Shown piece after piece: positions 1 through 10,898 of a stretch of 64,000 nt of DNA; position 1 is the first letter of the stretch, and every line of letters begins with the position of its first letter. The translations under genes were made by a program, and so were the position numbers. The stretch is from Poa pratensis. Lineage: Eukaryota > Streptophyta > Magnoliopsida > Poales > Poaceae. The notes under the pieces were generated by a model. That model saw only the letters and a list, made by a program, of their open reading frames with translations, ran no database searches and was not told the DNA's origin. Where the stretch lies: the NCBI GenBank assembly GCA_947311845.1, contig CAMZMU010000027.1:78406825-78470824 (forward strand). Direction: 5' to 3'.

Positions 1-617
1 ACCTTATTCGCCCTCTCCCGTACAGGATCACAAGGACAAGTGGTTCCGGAGACCTGCTGTCCCGTTCGCCGGTGCACGCCGGCGCACGGGATGGAGTAGA
101 CTACGGTGGCGGCGCAAGGCACGAGATTGGCAAAACCTAGATTGGTTCGGTGTGTGACGGCGCACGCAGTGCACGGCAATATATAGTGCGGTTCGGAAAA
201 CCCTAACGGGTACAACGTGGGCCGGCCACGTCGCACACGTTTGAGTCGGTTACAGCAGCCCACGATCCGGTAGCGATCCGAATTGGCTAAGCTGTACACG
301 TACGCTAACACGACTCGTTTTTCCTGAACTGCAAAAATATAAGCATCGGCTCGGCTCATTCCCGCAACCCGCGGCGTGTCGTGACGGACGGCGGAGGAGG
401 AGGAGTGCGCACGAGAGAGCCTTCTATTCTCAGCAGCACACCAAGTGATAGAACACTCCACTATATAAAGTGGTGCAACTCTCTCTAAGCTAGCAGTTTG
501 GGACTAAACTTTAGTCACGTACATGCACCTCCAAAATTCTGCCATGCACATGGGCCAATTTGAGATTTACAGAATTGCTTATATGGGCTGCCCACTAATG
601 GGCTCAATATTCTAACA
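1..617 (-). mobile_element. Probable copia-type LTR fragment, cut by the left window edge
   Basis: Read on the minus strand, the segment starts at 617 with TGTTAGAATATTGAGCCC, a 5' end I associate with cereal copia LTRs, and runs leftwards out of the window. A TATA-like stretch lies at 461-470 (ctatataaag), where an LTR promoter could sit, followed on the minus strand by a C/T-rich leader. No coding sequence is seen. The other LTR and the internal domain are not in the window, so the call rests on the terminus and the TATA. It could instead be an unrelated promoter region. Confidence 0.45.
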
Positions 618-933
618 TCACCTACGGTAATGTCACATGTTCATGTGGTTCTGAACAGCTTTCACCTACGGGGTACTATTTTTGCTAGAACTACGAATAC
701 TTACTAGTTAGTATTTTTGGTTAGATCGATTACGGACTAGATACTAGCTAGTATACTCCGTATTTTTCTTATTAGATCGATAGGATCATACGACTATTAG
801 TTAGGAACTTGCAGGCTAGTTTGTATCCTCCGTATGTTCTTATTAGATCGATACAACCATTTGTTAGGAGTATACGTAGAAATCTTTTGCCTGCAAAAAT
901 AATGCGTACAATCTCGTTAACGTGACTTTGCAG
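618..933. other. Spacer with a local direct repeat
   Basis: No gene is seen. Two imperfect copies of a roughly 40 bp A/T-rich segment containing ttcttattagatcgata occur at about 746-785 and 815-855, so about 70 bp apart. The last bases (ttgcag, ending at 933) form the splice acceptor of the gene fragment that follows. Confidence 0.4.
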
Positions 934-1465
934 TTTCAGAACCAACTTCCTGTTCCTCCGATGCAACCTCACCCGAGGCTGCAGGACTTTTTGCCAGAGA
1001 TGCAAGTTTACCAGAGTCACCAAACACAGAGACAAATGGATGAGCAATCACAACTTGGGAAGCAGAGTATACAAGCTGATAGTTGGTCTCAACAGCAGAA
1101 AGAACAGGATGCATATCTAATACAACTTTATTCATCTCCAGAAGCTATGCAGGTTATCTGAATTTTTTACAAAAGCTCCTTACCAGAAAATCGTCATTGC
1201 CAATATATGGTGTCTGACACTACACTTTTTACCTGTTGCAGAGTCTACTAAGCGATCGCAATAAGCTTTTGCCATTTTTGGAGACAAATCCAGTGCTGAT
1301 GCGGATGTTTCAGGTAAGTCTGATGCTAGTGCACTGTCTTATCAGTAATACTAATAAGTTCGAAGGCAATGGAAGCCGGATATTCTGTTGTCGAAGTCAA
1401 CTGCATGTTGATATGAAATTTCTTCTGCTTTGTATTTGTCAAAACAGGGTTGTCTCAGCAAATAG
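934..1465 (+). pseudogene. Last three exons of an unidentified Gln-rich gene
   Basis: Three phase-0 exons can be read: 934-1152 (acceptor ttgcag before it, GT donor after it), 1242-1313 (acceptor gttgcag, donor gtaagt) and 1448-1465 (acceptor aaacag, stop TAG at 1463-1465). Together they give 102 residues. The first 60 or so are rich in Gln, Pro and Ser. The second exon encodes a compact helical segment, SLLSDRNKLLPFLETNPVLM. The conserved splice sites and matching phases say this was a real gene. No upstream exon is visible, and a copia-like LTR begins about 320 bp upstream, so it may be an orphaned 3' end. I do not recognise the family; a nuclear or RNA-processing protein is possible only by composition. 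Confidence 0.45.
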
Positions 1466-2019
1466 GAGGGTTCAGTAGGGTGAGGCGACGCCTAATTTGG
1501 GTCTGTTGTGTGTGTGGCAATGCTCCCACTCTTTTTCTTTCGGCTGCCATCTCTCCATAGCAACAATGGCTTTACTAATTGCTAGCCAAAGAGTGGAAGT
1601 GAAGCATGCCTATTTGATACAACATTATCTCTCGTTTCGTGTAAATTTTTCAATTTGTCACGCTAGTGTTAAATTTTGCAATAAAATAGGAAATTCAAAT
1701 AAAGAGAAATTTGAGAAACAAAATCTCCAATTATTCTGAGCAAGGCTAAAAAAGTGTAAACCCTAAAATATTTATTTGTCTGCAGTCTATTCTGATGGCA
1801 TGTAATTACTACATTAATCACACCCCAATTGTATAAGACTGTTGTGTAAAGTCAAAAAAAGTTCAAACGCAGTTCTGCTTACATTGTACGTGTTTCTGTT
1901 CTTCTAAAGAGCTTCCACTAGGGATGGCGTGGGTTTGGATAATTTTGACCCATGGGTTGTATGGGTATGGAAATGTATAACCTTTACCAATGTACCCATG
2001 CACCTGTATGAAAATCTAA
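1466..2019. other. 3' flank, nothing recognised
   Basis: A/T-rich sequence following the presumed last exon. I see no exon, inverted repeat or transposon end. It may hold the 3' UTR of the preceding gene. Confidence 0.4.
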
Positions 2020-2146
2020 TACTCGCTCCGTCCCAAAATAAGTGTCTTAGTTTCGTCCAAAAGTGGATGTATCTATACATGTTTTATGTCTAGATACATC
2101 CACTTTTGAGAAAATTTAAGACAATTATTTTGAGACGGAGTGAGTA
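2020..2146. mobile_element. Stowaway (Tc1/mariner-type) MITE
   Basis: A 123 bp element (2022-2144) is flanked by TA dinucleotides at 2020-2021 and 2145-2146, the Stowaway target-site duplication. Its ends are inverted repeats: ctcgctccgtcccaaaataa on the left, and ctcactccgtctcaaaataa when the right end is reverse-complemented. This is the standard Stowaway terminus of cereals. The interior is palindromic (gtggatgtat / tacatccac), so the whole element folds into a hairpin. It has no coding capacity. Confidence 0.9.
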
Positions 2147-3454
2147 GGTGTGTCTTCCGTGTAAGTGTAAGTTTAAATACTTAACCCGAGTATTCCCCCC
2201 TCTCCGGAACGCTCAAACCCTAGGAGGTCAAGAAGGACACGATCTCCTCAGAGCCACCGATAGGGGTTCGTAGTCGTTTGATGGCTCCATTGATTGGAAA
2301 GTGCCGACAAAGTTCAAAGACGAGGAAGACGCCAGCTTGACACTACCATAGCTGCCCGTCAAGCAGGACCCGCTGACGTTGGAAATGGTTGGGGACGATG
2401 AAGGCCCTTAAGGATCCATGCAAAACTAATCCGAGTATTTTTTGACAATGTACGCCCGCATGCATACATTACTTGTATTGATAATAGTATGGATACATAG
2501 ACGACATGAATACAATCAACATAAAATTAGGAGAAAACGAGCTATTAAACTGCTGCAAACCGTCGTCGCCGCAACTACCAAGCATCAACGTCTTCCGCTG
2601 TCGCCGGAGAAGAATACCAGCAGTTGGTCCACATCTTGACGCTGAATAAACCCCTTGCCACAAGGCGTTAAATAGTTGCAATACTCACCAGCCTCGTGAG
2701 ACTGGATATATTACGCTAAGGAATATCGGCCGGAGGAGCCCTCCGAGCCTCTTCAACGCCGGATCCGGGGCCAACGCCATACCACCCATTAACAGGCGGT
2801 TGGATCCCACACCATCTTCCGCGGATTCACAACAATTGGCACCGCCACACTCCAAGAGCTGCGCCCCTTCCCGCCGTCACGCTAAACGCAATGTCAGATT
2901 GAAACCGCTCCAATAGCTTGGACTCCACAAGCCTCTCGCTGGCGCCAGCAACACCTCCGACGAGGAGGAGCATGGGCTGGAAGACCATTATTCCCACTAA
3001 CACTCTCGGCATCAGCTCCACCATGACGCCGACGAAGGAAACACAAAACCTAAATAAAATTTAGGACAAAAAACACCACACGAATGAGAGCCGAAACTCC
3101 CCGTGTGCCGTCAAGACAGCGAGCGGAGGGGAAGGAGAGCGACGGATAGGCGGCGGGAAACTCTGTCTGCGGTGGCGCTAGGTTAGGAACGCTCAAGGCG
3201 CGCGTGTTTGGTTTGCGCGTTGTCTCGGATTTGTTCTCCCAATAATCCAACTAGGTGGCGGAGGTTTTCGTAGTATGCCCTTTAAACTGAACGGGAGGGA
3301 AGTGTTTTCTGTCTTTGTACAGTGGCAAACTGGCAGTTTAATTTGTCTATAGTGTCACTCTGCCGCGTAGTTGTACATAACATGCATGCTTGGACGCTTG
3401 GTGTCGTCCATCTGGCCTGCAGTTCATACCAGTTCGGATCCGGCAAAGCTCCAT
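2147..3454. other. Unassigned region with a possible minus-strand first exon
   Basis: No gene could be named. On the minus strand, a GC-rich leader-like segment (3190 down to 3030) precedes an ATG at 3024 and a 65-codon frame ending at 2827. The frame begins with a hydrophobic stretch (VLVGIMVFQPMLLLVGGV) and could be a first exon or a chance frame. No partner exons were found. The rest (2147-2820) shows no repeat structure I can define. Confidence 0.3.
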
Positions 3455-4960
3455 GAAGTGTGCATTCTTTTTTTTTTAGCTTAAGGTATATCCACGGGGA
3501 ATAGATAGAATAGAATTGACCCAGTTTATAAGGAAAACCAGGACCAAAAACCATACAAACTGTACAACGTCCTGTTTATGAGAAAAACAGGGCAAAAAAA
3601 CCGCACAGACGAAGCGACCCGCCGCCCACACGACACAAGTCGACCAAACGCCACAACACACCACCTGCTCCGGGGCCGCCGCCCCGGCGTAGCAATCAGA
3701 TCGACCTTCGCATTACCCGAAAGCGATCCAGTCATGGTCGACGAACCTTCTGCCCGCGCAGTCTTCATCCAGGTCGCCACCAAAACCAACCTGTTCCGGG
3801 GCCGCCGCCCCGGCGTAGCAACCAGATCGACCTTCGCATTGCCCAAAAGCGATCTAGTCGGGTCGACGAACCCTCTGCCCACGCAGTCTTCATCCAGGTC
3901 GCCACCCAGACCCACGCGAAACAACTGCGCTGCCTCAAAGAACCGTCGTCGCGTGGGAGACCGAGGCCGCCGCCTCGGCGTCCACCACCGTCCGGGGCCG
4001 CCACCCCGGCATCCACCTCCCATGACCACATAGCAATCCTACCCATCCGCCGCGAACCCGTCGCACCGAGAGAGCCGATGACACCAAGACGACGCCTCCA
4101 ACAAGGTAGTGACGCGTCCGTCACCGTCGTCCGCCCCCGATGAGGCTTGGGCTTTCACCCGGAGATCATCGGACCACTCCCGTCGGGCCGGTTGTTGAAA
4201 CTCCACGACGATGCAAACAAGAAGGAGAATGACACCCAAGGGCGTGGCCATCGTCGACACTGACCGGAGTCGATGCAAGGCTTTCGCCTAGAGTTCGAGC
4301 CGCCCACGAAGCTTCAGGAGCTGCGAGATGGAGACCGCGTCCATGGCCATCCACTGAGCTCCATCGATTGTCGAAACCCCAGCGGCACCTCACGCCACGG
4401 AGGCCGACAAAACCGGCCCTCGCCACCCGTCGCATAGCCATCGGTCCGGGGCTGCCGCCCCGGCTTCTGCATCTGCGACCCTTGCTACCGTCGCACCTCT
4501 AGCCCGCTCGCCCATCCCGAGCCGGGGGTAAACCTCTTGCCACGCACTGCCACGGACCTAACAGGCATCCCAGCAGATCGAGGTGAAGGCCGAGCGCCCG
4601 CGGCCCGCCCGGCCTAGATCGGGCCCGGGATGGCCCGCGCCTCCCGCCGCCACCTCCAGCAGCCGCGCCACGGCCGTGCCGCCCTCTGCCACACCACGCC
4701 CACAGAGCCGCGTCGCCCTTTCCCTCGCATGGAACCTGGTGCGCTCGCGAAGCGAGGGGAACGCGCCGCCGCCACCTTCCGTGGGGAGCGCATGAGCCTT
4801 TTGCTGGCGTCCACTCCGGCGGCGGCGAGGCGTGGTGGTGGGGGAGGAGGACCTAGCAGCGGCGACGACTAGGGTTCCCGCGTGTCGCCAGAGCGGGGGA
4901 CGAGAGGGAGTTGCCTCATAATACGAAATACTGTGTGCCGCTAATCGAAGTGTGCATTCT
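3455..4960 (-). mobile_element. GC-rich non-autonomous retroposon (LINE-like 3' end), TSD-flanked
   Basis: The 14 bp sequence gaagtgtgcattct occurs at 3455-3468 and again at 4947-4960, bracketing 1,478 bp. On the minus strand the insert ends in an A-run (T-run at 3468-3477 on the plus strand), so it is a minus-strand retroposon. Its body (3560-4900) is very GC-rich and includes a roughly 120 bp tandem duplication (copies starting near 3672 and 3795) built on a ggggccgccgccccgg module. Just before the tail, the minus strand carries a TTATAAACTGGGTCAATTCT motif shared with the element at 27970-29556. It encodes no reverse transcriptase, so it probably moved with LINE enzymes in trans. Long open frames on both strands here reflect base composition. 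Confidence 0.8.
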
Positions 4961-5234
4961 AAACGGCGTAAATGGACAGACTGCCAGCAGCCTCTCCGTC
5001 GAGGCGTTTCCTCCCCTTTTTCCTCGGCCGATTTCCAGCTCAACGAAGACACCATCCTCCATGTAAACATCAACGCCAAGCCTTGCATTGCACGCGGCTC
5101 AGTATAAAAATGGCCATGATCACTAAAAGATTTTTCCTACTCCGTACAAGAAACGATCAACTAGAAGATCAACAACCAATTATATACATAGTCCACCACT
5201 AAGATACACTAGGGAGAATCAACTAGCTGTCTAT

Positions 5235-5527
5235 ATCCTTTTCATGGTTTTGGTTACCGGTCGGGAAATCCGGTTACCGGTTGGTAACCGGCCATCCCGA
5301 GCACCCTTGGGAAATGGTCATACCGGACGAAAACTCTCGAAATTTTAAATTTTAACGAAAACTTTTGGTAAATGGTTAAACTAGGAACCAAAAAAATTGA
5401 GTTTTTGAATTTCGGATTTCAAATTTGTCCGGTAACTGGTCGGGATTTTCCGGTAACCGCGGTAATCGGAAATCCCGACCACCCTCAGGAATTGTTTTCT
5501 ACCGGTAACCAAAACCTTGATCTTTTT
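5235..5527. mobile_element. hAT-type MITE with palindromic GGTTACCGG termini
   Basis: The element at 5243-5519 (277 bp) starts catggttttggttaccggt and ends accggtaaccaaaaccttg, so the ends are inverted repeats with CA..TG borders. It is flanked by near-identical 8 bp direct repeats, atcctttt (5235-5242) and atcttttt (5520-5527), the TSD length expected for hAT elements. The interior repeats the ccggtaaccg motif. It is non-coding. Confidence 0.75.
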
Positions 5528-5729
5528 TGCGGGGAAAATCAACCAGAAGATCAACACCCAAAGTTTTAAATAGCCGGCTATAGCCCAGCTATAGACCGGC
5601 TATAACCTTTCGAGAGGCTTGAGGCTACGGCTATGACCTTCAAAGGCTAAAGTGATAATAGCCGCTAATAGCCCGACTAAATTGATTTAGTCTCGATTTA
5701 GCCCCTTAGGTGGAATTTGCCTTTCGAGA

Positions 5730-6515
5730 GCCTTTTGTGGAATTTGCCTACAACAACAGTTATCATGCAAGTATCAAGGCTGCACCCTTTGAGGTTCTTT
5801 ATGGCCGAAGGTGCATGTCCCCTCTTTGTTGGGATTCAGTAGGCGAGCGGGCAGTTCTTGGACCGGATTGGGTTCAACAAACCATTGACCGTGTTGCAGA
5901 GATCCGTCAAAACATGTTTACAACACAAAGTAGGCAGAAGAGTTATGCTGATGTCAAACGGCGAGCTCTGGAATTTCAAGTGGGTGACCAAGTGCTTCTT
6001 AAAGTGTCTCCTACTAAAGGAGTTGTGAGATTTGGCACCAAGGGAAGGCTTAGCCCTCGGTATGTTGGGCCATTTCCTGTGGTTGCTCGAGTTGGGAAGC
6101 TCTCCTACCGCCTAGATTTGCTACAATCGATGCGGGGAGTACACAATGTTTTCCACGTTTCCATGCTTCGGAAATATCTTGAAGACTCCGAACATCTCAT
6201 TCTTTCCGAACTTGTCACAATTGAGCAAGATCTTACACTTGAGTCATGTTTTCTGAAGACTCTTCATGATTTTGAGCATGCCTTGAGGCTCCAAAAACTC
6301 AAGTATGGGAAAATTCTTTTGACAAATCAAACTTGGCGAGAAGCGACTTGGGAACTTGAGTCCCAAATGCGCGAAAAGTACCCAGAATTGTTCTCAGATG
6401 GTATATTTGAACCTTTAGAATTCATTTCATTTGTGTCTTATGTATTGTTTTAAGCATCCTTAGTAGTTCAAGGATAGAAGAACTCGAGGGCGAGTTCTAG
6501 TTAAGGTGGTTAGAC
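5730..6515 (+). pseudogene. Gypsy integrase C-terminus, remnant of a second copy
   Basis: This matches the 3' end of the complete gypsy element's integrase (13154-13286 plus 13570-14162) almost base for base, including the start of the next LTR. It keeps the distal integrase core segment ([20 protein letters not shown]), the SH3-like GDQVLLKVSP region, the FHVSMLRKY motif and the terminal EATWELE..MREKYP block. It is truncated at its 5' end at the border with the hAT element. It sits directly before the 5' LTR of the full element, an arrangement left when two elements share an LTR after unequal recombination. It lacks the 260 bp retrocopy found in the other copy. Confidence 0.85.
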
Positions 6516-8813
6516 TGTAACACCCCACCTTTTCGGTCAAGTGCTTTTCGACAAATTATGCTTTTGGACCCATTTAATTCATCTTCTAAACCATTCATCG
6601 AATCATAAATCCGTCTCCGTGGTTGTGTCGGGCTTGTCGAGACAATCAAAATGGTCTACTCATGTGCCCAAAATGGATTCCAAATGCATCTTCCGTGGCT
6701 TCATCAAATTCAAAGGCTAAGATTATTTGACAATTTCGAAAATATATGTTTTTTAATCAAAATAAAAAGGCAGCCATCATCTTTATCTCTTCCTCCACCG
6801 TGAGCACTTCATCCCTATCTCCAAACAGCTCACTTCCTTTTCCCTTGCTCCTCCCCGTGAGTTCTCCTCTCCCATGGCACCTCCTCCCACCAACCGACCT
6901 TCATCTCCTCTTCTCCCTTGACACATCCCAGCATCCCCACGTTCAACCCCTCCTCCAGGGGCAGCCGCTGGACCAGATCTTAAGAAGGAAGAAGAAAGAA
7001 CAAGAGGAGACAAGAAGAAGAGGAGAAGGGAGAAGAAGAGAAGATCCCCACCTTCTCCTGTCCGTTTTTCCTTGCTCAAGCTTCAAGGGTGAGTTCCCCC
7101 GCTCTCTATGACCCTCAAATGTGCTGTACATGGTGATTCCACAATCTATAGGGAAGGGGAATAGCAAGATCTATTCGAAATTAGGTGAAAACAATTTAAT
7201 ATTTCCGTTTCTGGGAAACCAGGGACATAAATCTCCAATTTCGAGTTCCAATATGGCAAAATCAGAGGAGGATCAGGTGTAATGTTTTGTAGGCCTTGTT
7301 CCCACGATCGTTTTGAGCCGTAAAACGCATCAATCGTTGTTATAAAGCTCCTGCTATGCCTATTTCTTTGCAGCTGTACCAGATTTCAGAAACAGCGCAG
7401 AATAGGTTTTCTCCGTGGGTTTTAGGAGCATTTATAATTCATCTAAACTCATGTTTTGTTCTTTCCTAGATGGTGTGTGATGCCTAGGTTCTAATACAAA
7501 ATGATTTACTCAATTTCGTTGAGTATTCTTAACGTTATGAATTTCCAAAGGTGGCTACTTGTTATTTCAGAATTCTGGAAACAGCAGAAGTATTTGCTGG
7601 TTATGACCAAGTTATAGTCATATTCTGAGTTTGAATAGTAGGAGTTCTTTGTAGCTAAGTCCATTTGAATCCATAGCCATCTTGTTTGCTTGTTTTCGAG
7701 TTTCCTACCTCGAGATGTGAATTCTTCCATCAAGGGACATCAAAGGGGCTGCTCCCTCGCGAATACGATTAGGCGTGTTTTGTGTATGTTTTCCATATCA
7801 TGTTTTGGTGCAATGCTTGAAACTTGTGTATGTGTTCCTACAGCAGGTTGCAGCAGCAATCACCGGAGGTAGCCTCGCAACGGTTGAGGCGAGTACACCG
7901 AGCAACAATGGCTAGATTGCTCCCTTCAAATTATGTTTATGTTCACATTATTCATTTATATTCCTGAAATGGTGAACATATCATTCCCTTGTGTACATTT
8001 CAATACACCATACTACTAGTATGCATAGGGAATCATCATGGTTTTCTGAAAACAAATTCCATCATGAGTGAACCTCCCTGTTTCTAAGGAATGTTCCTCG
8101 CTTTCCGAGTGTATGGGCCTTCGGGTCTGTCCTCATATGGTCCTCTCACGGAGTGAGGGATGGAAAGGAGTTGAGGTGAGACGTCACCCCTCCTCAGCTT
8201 GCCGGCAGAAGCTCAGAGCCTAGTCCTCGGTCTTACTCGGTTGCATTATTCCTTCATGCATCCTCATGCCATTTCAAGCATGGTTCACGTATATGCTAAT
8301 TCATAATGCTTTTGTTGTGTACTTGCTGAGTCTTTGGACTCACCCCTCGTGGGCTTTGTGTTTCAGGTACTTCACCGTGAAGCATTGCAAGTAGATGGAA
8401 GGCGTAGCTCCCATGGATGTTCACTCACGAATTTTCACCACACCCTTCATTCACTAGCTTGATCATGATAACTTCTCTACCTCAGTTCATGATTCTTGGT
8501 AGCTAGGACTTGCTTGATGTGTATTCACCATGCTCTGGTTTGTTGCCAAGTTCATTTCCATGTGTGCTTGGAACCTATGGTTCTTGGAATCGTGTAGCCT
8601 AAAGGTTCGTGGCTTCACCACCTAGCCCTATTTGTGGAGTATGAGTTTTTTGTATGCTTCCGTTGGGGTTTCAAATATTTATACTCTGATATATCAACTG
8701 CCTGTCGTGGATGTCCGTCGGTACAAGGGAGGTGCTGCTGGATTTTCCATCTAGGATTGTTAAGTGTGGGTTGTTTTGTGGTAACATTCCTTCTTACAAG
8801 GAGGGGTGTTATA
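6516..8813 (+). repeat. Gypsy 5' LTR (2,298 bp)
   Basis: The LTR starts TGTAACACCCC and ends GGGGTGTTATA, near-perfect inverted termini. It is almost identical to the 3' LTR at 14225-16528, differing by scattered substitutions and a few short indels, so the insertion is fairly young. A tRNA primer-binding site follows at once. Short frames inside the LTR are not genes. Confidence 0.9.
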
Positions 8814-8830
8814 GTTGGTATCAGTTAAGC
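8814..8830 (+). other. Primer-binding site (initiator Met-tRNA type)
   Basis: Immediately after the 5' LTR the sequence reads gttggtatcagttaagc. It contains tggtatcag, the start of the usual plant PBS complementary to the 3' end of initiator methionine tRNA. It fixes the orientation of the element as plus and the LTR end at 8813. Confidence 0.8.
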
Positions 8831-10190
8831 TATAACTTTGCTATACATGTGTAAACATGTATACCATTGAAAAGATTCTTGGACCTTTGAAATGCTTACT
8901 TGCTAGATTACATTGATTTCTTGTTAGTGTACAAAAATCAAATTGACGAGGACGTCAATTCTTTTGAGGTTGGGTGAAATATACCAATTCTCCTACTAGT
9001 ATGTTACTAGATTTCTAAAATAAAACTTGATTAGATGGTTAAACAACATAAAACTTGACACACTGGTGCACAATAGGAACGTTTTCCTTTCAGTTATATG
9101 CTTGCAAGCCTTGTCTTGTGTGCAATGATTGCTTGTGGTGCTTTTCTAAGGCATATTAAGCGGTCGTGTTCGAGTAGTACTCCTTTCAGGGTCTACTGGG
9201 TTTATATTTCAATCTTAATTCCGTTTGAAGTATGAGTTCCTATCTTACTCATCCATATTCTATTATATTCTTTTGCTTGATTGGGTAATGTTCATTGCTT
9301 CATGAACGGCCCATTTTGCCCTAAAACAAGTCAATCCTCTTCTCAACTATTCTATGATACATTGTTAGCACATTTCATGGGATTGCCTCTCCTGTTGTGG
9401 TGGCTAATATCTTGTGTATCATGGAACGACGCCTTAAAGTCATTCCAGTGCAACCAACCCAAAAGGTGTTGTTTATTGCTAACCATTTGGTGGGAGAATG
9501 TATGTTCCTCTACCACCTAAACATGCTACCCCTACTTGTGTGTTCTTTCGAACCGAGTTCATTGAGAAGTAATATCTAGCCTCCTATGTAGAGAGGATGG
9601 ATAATGCACTCAGTAAGTTAAAACAAAGGAAATAGAACCATTCCGGACTATATCGTACGCTTTGTGCCAATGATGGTAAATGATGATAAAGAGAAGGCGA
9701 GGAGGTTCAAAGATGGGCTAGAGCAGCAGTACCGTGCTGTGCTTAGTGATGCTGGTCCTTTACCTTTGTGTCCTTGGTTGAGAAAGGAAAAAGATTTGAG
9801 TTTGAGCTACAGAATGACTCGCCTCCTCTAGTGATACCTTCACCACATGGTGGCCCTAGTATCTTCTCTACTGTGGGTGTCAACCAGAAGGGAGACTACG
9901 GTGATGGTGATAAGTTTCATCACCATTTCATGAAGAAATCTATGATTATACAAGTTTCCTCTAAATCCTTCAAACATGAGTCGCATGAGGCCTCATCCTC
10001 CACTGGTCTGTATGTGCTTTATTGTCTAGCACAAGGGCAAGGGGTGATGTGCTTCAAGCGTGGCGAAGGACAAAGTGCTAATGAGTGCAATTGGTCTCGC
10101 ATTTGCAATGGTTGTCACAAGAGTGGTCACATTTAGCAGGTTGTTGTCGAACCCTGCTAACACTATGAAGTGGTAGACTGTGCCTTCTAA
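8831..10190 (+). pseudogene. Gypsy leader and decayed gag
   Basis: No long frame survives. Short frames between about 9281 and 10136 correspond to a broken gag. The best landmark is a nucleocapsid zinc knuckle near 10051-10136 in which the expected second cysteine is replaced (CFKRGEGQSANEC), followed by a second CNGC..SGH knuckle-like motif. Stops and frameshifts separate the pieces. The stretch 8831-9280 looks like untranslated leader. Confidence 0.6.
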
Positions 10191-10268
10191 ATCTATGCCT
10201 TCATCTGTGCATATCCTCGTAAGGATCTTCTCAAGCAATGAAAATGTTCAAACTTCTCCTTTATCCGT

Positions 10269-10835
10269 ATGCATCTTGGGGAACGTATTCCTCAAGTGTA
10301 TTACTGGCCACCAACTTTCACGGTGCCACTAAACTATCCAGCACCCTATGTTGCTTCAGTCTTGCCACTAATTGGCGTTCCACTTGCATCAGCATGCCAA
10401 TGTTTTATTCCCTTACCTTCATCATCCATGGTTGGACGTACAAAAGTCGTCACATGTATTCTACCAGTCAACTCAGTCGAAACTCTAGTACTATTTGATT
10501 CTGGCTCTAGTTTCTCATTCGTATCGCTAGACTTTGCGAATCGGGCAAACATGTCTAGGCAAGAAATCTCTCAACCAGTGAGAGTTAGTTCTCCGGGTAG
10601 ACTGCTTTCATGTTGCATTGTGTGTCCTGGTTGCGATATTTCAATCGAGGATGAAGACTTCACTGTAAATCTATTCATCTTTCAGTTCCAGCCTTTTGAT
10701 GTCATTCTTGGCATGGACTGGCTACAAACTTACAAGGCGGTGATCTCTTGCTTTTGGAGAGTCTTATCACACTTGATTCCCCTTCAAGAAAAGTGTGTGT
10801 CTACCAACCTAGTGCACCTCCACGATCTTTGTTAG
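10269..10835 (+). pseudogene. Gypsy aspartic protease segment
   Basis: The 188-codon frame contains the retropepsin active-site motif FDSGSSFSFVS and, about 80 residues later, the flap/terminal motif DVILGMDWL that ends gypsy proteases. It lies between gag and reverse transcriptase as expected for Ty3/gypsy pol. The frame closes at 10835, before the reverse transcriptase opens at 10899, so the polyprotein is broken here. Confidence 0.75.
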
Positions 10836-10898
10836 TGTTAGCCAGTCTCTTTCCAGGCTTCTCTTTCCGGGCCTGCCATCTTCAAAGAGTGGGATATT

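Noticed and set aside
3526..4124. Arg/Gly/Pro-rich frames as genes
   Set aside because: They overlap on both strands within a TSD-flanked GC-rich retroposon and show no domain.
8814..8830. A tRNA-like sequence
   Set aside because: Only the primer-binding complement of tRNA is present; there is no cloverleaf.
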